Shown piece by piece: positions 4,473 through 7,914 of a DNA stretch of 7,914 nt (position 1 is its first letter; each line of letters opens with the position of its first letter). The position numbers and the translations under genes were made by a program. The DNA is from Planctomycetota bacterium (lineage in GTDB: Bacteria; Planctomycetota; Phycisphaerae; SM23-33; FEN-1343). The notes below the pieces were generated by a model. It had not been told where the DNA came from. It ran no database searches and saw only the letters and a list, made by a program, of their open reading frames with translations. The stretch covers positions 1-7,914 of the forward strand of contig JABMQG010000075.1 of the NCBI GenBank assembly GCA_013203365.1. Reading direction: 5' to 3'.

Positions 4473-6128
4473 ATGGCCACTTACACGCAACCTGGTGGTG
4501 CTGGAACGGTTATCATCTGTACCGGCACAGGCTGCACATTCGCTGGAATAGCAGCGGCATTCCCGGCCGATTGTACCGAAACCGTCGCGAATGCAGTATA
4601 TTTGGTTAATGTTCCGGTCCAGTTTGGCGACGGCAGCACCACAACCACATTTACGAGTGTAGGCGAAATGGTCTATTTCGCCGATGACATGGTTTTTACA
4701 GTCAAGGCCGTGGCGACGGTTACGGTTGGCGCACTAACCGGCACTGGCGTCAATCAGTGGGGCACGCAGGGATCTACATGGTCGTTGAAGTCGGCATCGG
4801 GCAATATAGATGTCATGCCATCCGGCACGGCAGCCACCGCCATATTCAACCTTTACGACAGCTATATCTATGACCGTCAGCGAACTACTGGAGGCCGCCG
4901 GTTTATGTTCAAAGGCGGCAGTTTGGTGGTTCGCAACGGGCGATTCTCGGGCCGGATTCTGCATATCGGAGTTGGCTGCACGGTAGACATCAAAGAGCTT
5001 TACACTGAGGCCCCGCAGCAGCCGCTTACAATTGAGTCATTCTCTGGCACGATTACCAATCTGGACGGCGTATGGATGCACGGTGGGTACTACGGCCCGA
5101 GCGTATCCAATACCAATAACCTGATTTACACCAATCCACGGTGGACAAATTATTCGCAGGTAGACATTTTGTTTTACGCCACGGGCTCCCACACTTTAAA
5201 CGTGGTCGATCCTTCCACCGTGCCCACCTTGGTCACCATCAGTAATGACGATGGCGGAGTTATCGTCTGCAAGTACACCTGCAATATCAAGGTTGTTGAC
5301 GCTGATGGCGCGAACCTATCTGGCGTTACCGTCGATTGCGCCTATACAGGTGAGTTAGGCGACGCCTGGACGGCAGGCACAGTAGTCACGGCGGCAGACG
5401 GCACGATCACAGAGCAGCAGATTATTTATAAATCATGGGCTACCATGGCCGAGACGGAAACCGACTACGGCCCGCTGACGTTCACATTTACCCATGCCGA
5501 TTATCCGGCCTTCACTATGGAGGCCGTAACCTTGTCTGGTCCTATAGATTGGAGAGTTGAGATGGGCATAAGCACGGCCAATCTTACATCAGCCGTTGAA
5601 ACGGCCATTGGTAATCAGGAGCCAATTGCGGCCAATCTTACGCAGGTCAATGGCACCGCCAATGCAAGTGCGACGCTGACGTTGACTAGTATAGTGGCTC
5701 CGATCACTGGCGATATCACGGGCAACCTATCCGGCTCTGTGGGTAGCGTAACCGGTTCGGTAGGTAGCGTCACTGGTGCCATTAACACCGCAGCTGGAAC
5801 GATCAAAACTCTGGACGCACTGAATACCTCCGTAATAGGTGCCGATAGCGACACTCTTGAAACATTGTCAGACCAGATCGATTCGATAACCACTACCGGC
5901 GCAGGGGCGGTTTCCTACACGCTTACCGTAGACGACGGTAGCAATCCAATCGACGGGGTAGAGGTCTGGATTACCAGCGATTTGGCCGGCTCGAACGTTG
6001 TGGCCGGCACGTCAACAACCGACGCAAACGGCCAGGTGGTTTTCATGCTCGACGCCGGCACGTATTACACCTGGAAGCAGAAGAGCGGTTACAACTTCAC
6101 CAACCCCGGCACTATCACAGTGAGCTAG
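4473..6128 (+). CDS. Large beta-rich virion surface protein with Ig-like domains (probable capsid decoration or fibre-like)
   Basis: A 551-residue protein made of small beta modules. Residues 1-245 are rich in Thr, Gly, Val and Ser with repeated short strands (GGRRFMFKGGSLVVRNGRFSG..LHIG..CTVDI, about 140-173), suggesting a right-handed beta-helix-like sheet as in surface and tailspike proteins. Residues about 265-360 look like an Ig-like or carboxypeptidase-regulatory-like domain (CNIKVVDADGANLSGVTVDC, 270-289). Residues 365-475 form a Thr/Ser/Asn-rich spacer with a tandem GSVGSVT repeat at 421-434. Residues 479-551 form a second such domain (YTLTVDDGSNPIDGVEVWIT, then TTDANGQVVFMLDAGTYYTW), typical of Cna-B or CarboxypepD-regulatory-type Ig-like folds that phages place on head or tail surfaces to bind cells or sugars. 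The gene lies between head and connector genes, which fits a head decoration or head fibre better than a tail fibre. It starts 3 bases after the preceding stop; GGAAG (4459-4463) is a possible weak binding site. No enzyme motif is seen. Confidence 0.65.
   Translation: MATYTQPGGAGTVIICTGTGCTFAGIAAAFPADCTETVANAVYLVNVPVQFGDGSTTTTFTSVGEMVYFADDMVFTVKAVATVTVGALTGTGVNQWGTQGSTWSLKSASGNIDVMPSGTAATAIFNLYDSYIYDRQRTTGGRRFMFKGGSLVVRNGRFSGRILHIGVGCTVDIKELYTEAPQQPLTIESFSGTITNLDGVWMHGGYYGPSVSNTNNLIYTNPRWTNYSQVDILFYATGSHTLNVVDPSTVPTLVTISNDDGGVIVCKYTCNIKVVDADGANLSGVTVDCAYTGELGDAWTAGTVVTAADGTITEQQIIYKSWATMAETETDYGPLTFTFTHADYPAFTMEAVTLSGPIDWRVEMGISTANLTSAVETAIGNQEPIAANLTQVNGTANASATLTLTSIVAPITGDITGNLSGSVGSVTGSVGSVTGAINTAAGTIKTLDALNTSVIGADSDTLETLSDQIDSITTTGAGAVSYTLTVDDGSNPIDGVEVWITSDLAGSNVVAGTSTTDANGQVVFMLDAGTYYTWKQKSGYNFTNPGTITVS
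5733..5774 (+). repeat. Tandem 21-base repeat, two copies
   Basis: Copies at 5733-5753 and 5754-5774 both encode GSVGSVT. The DNA copies differ at several bases, mostly third codon positions, so the protein repeat is conserved beyond the DNA. This suggests selection on a flexible linker. Confidence 0.75.
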
Positions 6129-6140
6129 AGATAAAAACTT

Positions 6141-6992
6141 ATGGCGACTTCATCAACCGAACACGGCACTGCGGCAACCGGCAGCGCGCCATTTGTCCGC
6201 AAGTGGGAAACGATCATCTGCTACGAGGATCGCAGCTATTACCATACATCTCGATGGCGGCTGGCCGGGATAAAGACCAAGGAAACCGCAGAGAACACCG
6301 ATAGCGGCGTCCTATGGCTTCAGATGACCAAGTCGGGCGACACGGTAACAGCCAGTCTGTACAAGGACGACGGCCTTGCCTCAAGCAATAAGGTAGCCAC
6401 GGGCACCGCCGACGTTTCCACGACGGACGGCACCGGTGAGAACGCCGTCGAATTGACTCTGACTGCGTCGAATTCGAGCGGGATATCAGGATCGTTCTGG
6501 ATTCACAAATACGGTGCCGATGCCAACTGCCCGGTGCAGGTAGCCTTGTGCACGGATGAAGATCTTGACGTCCTCTGGGACGGCATCGAAGATCTGCCAG
6601 GTTACGATGAAACCTACGGCATGGCTGAGTTTATCCGCCTGGCCGGCGAAGACGTGATCGGCAAGGTCACCCGGCTGTTCCGGGACGAGCTTGGAGGGTA
6701 TGGGACGGCCGAGGCTTGGTTCATCACTGATGCTTCGCGGCATTACCCCGACCTGAGGCGGATAGCCAACCCGGGCCAGCTGCAACTAGCCTGCGCATAT
6801 CGCACGCTTGAAATCGCCCTTGGACGTCACCACCAGCGGGCCGGCGACACTATTTACAGCGTCTTGCGCGACAAGTTTGCTGCCGAATGCGAAGCGGCCA
6901 TGTCGTCCCTTACAATAGCGTTTAAATCCGGAAGTGGAAACACGACCACCACCGGCGCAAATGCCCTCACCCGTAGACTCGCAAGGGCCTGA
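6141..6992 (+). CDS. Probable head-tail connector (adaptor-like) with an N-terminal beta domain
   Basis: A 283-residue protein in two parts. The first, about 18-138, is a beta-rich Ser/Thr/Gly segment (VLWLQMTKSGDTVTASLYKD, 57-76; ENAVELTLTASNSSGISGSF, 100-119). The second, about 139-262, is helical and resembles the gp6/gp15-type adaptor that sits on the portal: an N-terminal helix (AEFIRLAGEDVIGKVTRLFR, 162-181), an acidic loop, then LRRIANPGQLQLACAYRTLE (205-224), and a long helix DTIYSVLRDKFAAECEAAMS (236-255), matching the usual 'column of Y/A-rich helix, D..Y.....Y...' pattern of adaptors. The Ser/Thr/Gly tail (263-273) is likely disordered. An N-terminal beta domain is not typical of adaptors, which are usually 90-200 residues of helix. 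It follows the surface protein by 12 bases with only a weak A-rich box before ATG 6141. Next comes the tail terminator, as expected in siphovirus order. The adaptor call is from pattern and position. Confidence 0.55.
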   Translation: MATSSTEHGTAATGSAPFVRKWETIICYEDRSYYHTSRWRLAGIKTKETAENTDSGVLWLQMTKSGDTVTASLYKDDGLASSNKVATGTADVSTTDGTGENAVELTLTASNSSGISGSFWIHKYGADANCPVQVALCTDEDLDVLWDGIEDLPGYDETYGMAEFIRLAGEDVIGKVTRLFRDELGGYGTAEAWFITDASRHYPDLRRIANPGQLQLACAYRTLEIALGRHHQRAGDTIYSVLRDKFAAECEAAMSSLTIAFKSGSGNTTTTGANALTRRLARA

Positions 6993-6997
6993 TCCCC

Positions 6998-7516
6998 ATG
7001 ACCGCCATCACAGTAGCAAATATCGACTGGGAAGTCGTCGAGGACCTCCACGACGCACTGGCAGCCGCAACGATCAACGGCGAGACGGTCTTCCCACTAG
7101 TTTCCGTCACCACATCACCCGAGCAGGCGAAAGAGGCGCAATTCAGTCGGGCAGGCCCCAACGCCATTATCCGATACATTGGTACGACCGAGGGCGAATC
7201 GCCGGAAGCTGTACGCTGTTGTGCTCTATCGGTCGAGCTGATAATCGCCGCAAAGGTTGCATCCGCCTCAGACGAAACCGATCGGGTTAAAGAGGTCCTC
7301 CGCTTGGTCAATGCGGCCAAGAACGCCGTGGAGGTCTCACCGCCCGCCGACGCCCACGCGTGGGGCCAAATCCACGCCGGCAGCAAAAGCGATTACTGGC
7401 ACGAGAAACTCCAGTGGGGCTCGCCGGTGCTTGACACGACCGAAAGACCACCGTGGGTTGCAGCTGTGATACCACTGGAAATTTCATACACACTTGCGAA
7501 CGCAACATCACATTAA
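6998..7516 (+). CDS. Probable tail terminator / tail completion protein
   Basis: A 172-residue protein whose order of elements fits tail terminators, the ring that caps the tail tube at its head end. Seen: an opening helix (DWEVVEDLHDALAAATINGE, 10-29), a strand VFPLVSVTTSPEQ (31-43), a loop leading to NAIIRYIGTTEG (55-66), a central strand pair CALSVELIIAAKV (75-87) joined to a long helix DRVKEVLRLVNAAKNAVEV (94-112), then WGQIHAGS and a final strand pair WVAAVIPLEISYTLAN (153-168). The alternation (helix, strand, strand, long helix, strand, strand) is characteristic. It lies after the connector and before the tail tube gene, where the terminator is usual. It starts 5 bases after the preceding stop, with AAGGG (6983-6987) at a suitable distance before ATG 6998. 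Confidence 0.55.
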   Translation: MTAITVANIDWEVVEDLHDALAAATINGETVFPLVSVTTSPEQAKEAQFSRAGPNAIIRYIGTTEGESPEAVRCCALSVELIIAAKVASASDETDRVKEVLRLVNAAKNAVEVSPPADAHAWGQIHAGSKSDYWHEKLQWGSPVLDTTERPPWVAAVIPLEISYTLANATSH

Positions 7517-7520
7517 GGAA
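7515..7520 (+). promoter_or_regulatory. Ribosome binding site of the tail tube gene
   Basis: AAGGAA overlaps the stop codon of the terminator gene (TAA 7514-7516) and lies 8 bases before ATG 7529. It makes ATG 7529 preferable to TTG 7523, which is only 2 bases from the box. Confidence 0.7.
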
Positions 7521-7528
7521 TTTTGCAA

Positions 7529-7906
7529 ATGGCTTACAAAGTCTATCACAATCCGACAAACGTAACGATCGGCAGCATATTCTATGGCGTAGTTTCGATC
7601 AGCGTCTCCGAAACCTTCGGAGAGATTCACGCCGCGGCCGACGACGAAACTCACGAAAGTGTTGCACGTTACACTACCGGCCGAACGAACGGGACCATCA
7701 CCTTCGTCGACCCCACCGAGGCCGAGCGGGCCTCCGGCACAATCGGTACGCTCACGTTCACCTTGACCGACGTCAAGGGCGCCGCAGACAAAACCGTCAC
7801 CATCGCCAACTGTTCTCTGGGCGGCTGGGACGCCACGGTCAGCCGTGACGCCGCGTCAAGCGCGACGGTGCCGTTTATCGCCGAAGCCGCGCCGGCAATC
7901 AGCTGA
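7529..7906 (+). CDS. Probable tail tube protein (small type)
   Basis: A 125-residue, almost entirely beta-strand protein (VTIGSIFYGVVSISVSETFG near the start; GTIGTLTFTLTDVKGAADKT later; SLGGWDATVSRD near the end). The N-terminal pattern, with an aromatic-hydrophobic beginning, a V.I.....G long loop with HAAADDETHES, then GRTNGTITFVDPT, reads like the beta-sandwich subunit that stacks into the tail tube. Small tube proteins of roughly 120-150 residues occur in several siphoviruses and myoviruses. It follows the probable tail terminator directly, the normal position. It could alternatively be a small virion surface protein. The stop TGA 7904-7906 shares one base with the next start (TGATG). 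Confidence 0.55.
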   Translation: MAYKVYHNPTNVTIGSIFYGVVSISVSETFGEIHAAADDETHESVARYTTGRTNGTITFVDPTEAERASGTIGTLTFTLTDVKGAADKTVTIANCSLGGWDATVSRDAASSATVPFIAEAAPAIS

Positions 7907-7914
7907 TGGGCGAC
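7906..7914 (+). CDS. Start of the next gene (partial, three codons visible)
   Basis: ATG at 7906 follows the tube gene stop in a TGATG overlap, reading Met-Gly-Asp before the edge. One-base stop/start overlaps usually mean translational coupling. By gene order a tail assembly chaperone or tape-measure protein is expected, but only three codons are seen. Confidence 0.3.

Noticed and set aside
5615..5893. Minus-strand ORF with PTEPVTLPTEP repeats
   Set aside because: It is the complement of the GSVGSVT repeat and linker; no start signal supports it.
1..7914. Alternative genetic code because of the in-frame TAA before the methyltransferase
   Set aside because: TAA, TAG and TGA each end clear genes elsewhere in the window.
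1..7914. CRISPR array, tRNA gene, or insertion sequence
   Set aside because: No regular direct repeats with spacers, cloverleaf signals or transposase motifs were seen on either strand.

Overview
The window looks like the head and head-to-tail part of a tailed double-stranded DNA phage or prophage (Caudoviricetes). Every convincing gene is on the + strand. The genes are tightly packed, mostly overlapping or separated by 0-30 bases, and most have a Shine-Dalgarno box (AAGGAGA-type) before ATG or GTG. The order is that of a long-tailed phage late operon: scaffold-like protein, major capsid protein, accessory proteins, connector, tail terminator, tail tube. TAA, TAG and TGA all end genes, so there is no sign of stop-codon reassignment. 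The host cannot be named from the sequence; moderately GC-rich DNA and clear Shine-Dalgarno sites only suggest a bacterium.

Left part (1-818): the tail end of an unrecognised gene, then a TylF-type SAM-dependent O-methyltransferase. Its homology runs upstream of any usable start codon into a region closed by an in-frame TAA. A 39-codon ORF with a good ribosome binding site follows and overlaps the scaffold gene by 8 bases.

Head core (811-2536): a coiled-coil, acidic, scaffold-like protein of 276 residues, then an HK97-fold major capsid protein of 289 residues. A strong two-part hairpin (2547-2595) sits directly behind the capsid gene.

Accessory block (2662-4469): a 220-residue protein of unknown function, a 50-residue overlapping small protein, a 215-residue Rossmann-like protein resembling the DUF115/MptE-like group, a 111-base gap, and an 88-residue helical protein. 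The methyltransferase and the DUF115-like protein flank the capsid genes and could together act on sugars, but that is inference.

Right part (4473-7914): a 551-residue beta-rich surface protein (probable capsid decoration or fibre-like protein) with beta-helix-like, Ig-like and Gly/Ser-repeat segments; a 283-residue protein that seems to join a beta domain to a helical head-tail adaptor; a 172-residue probable tail terminator; a 125-residue probable tail tube protein; and the first codons of the next gene. All family calls come from reading the translated sequence, not from a search.
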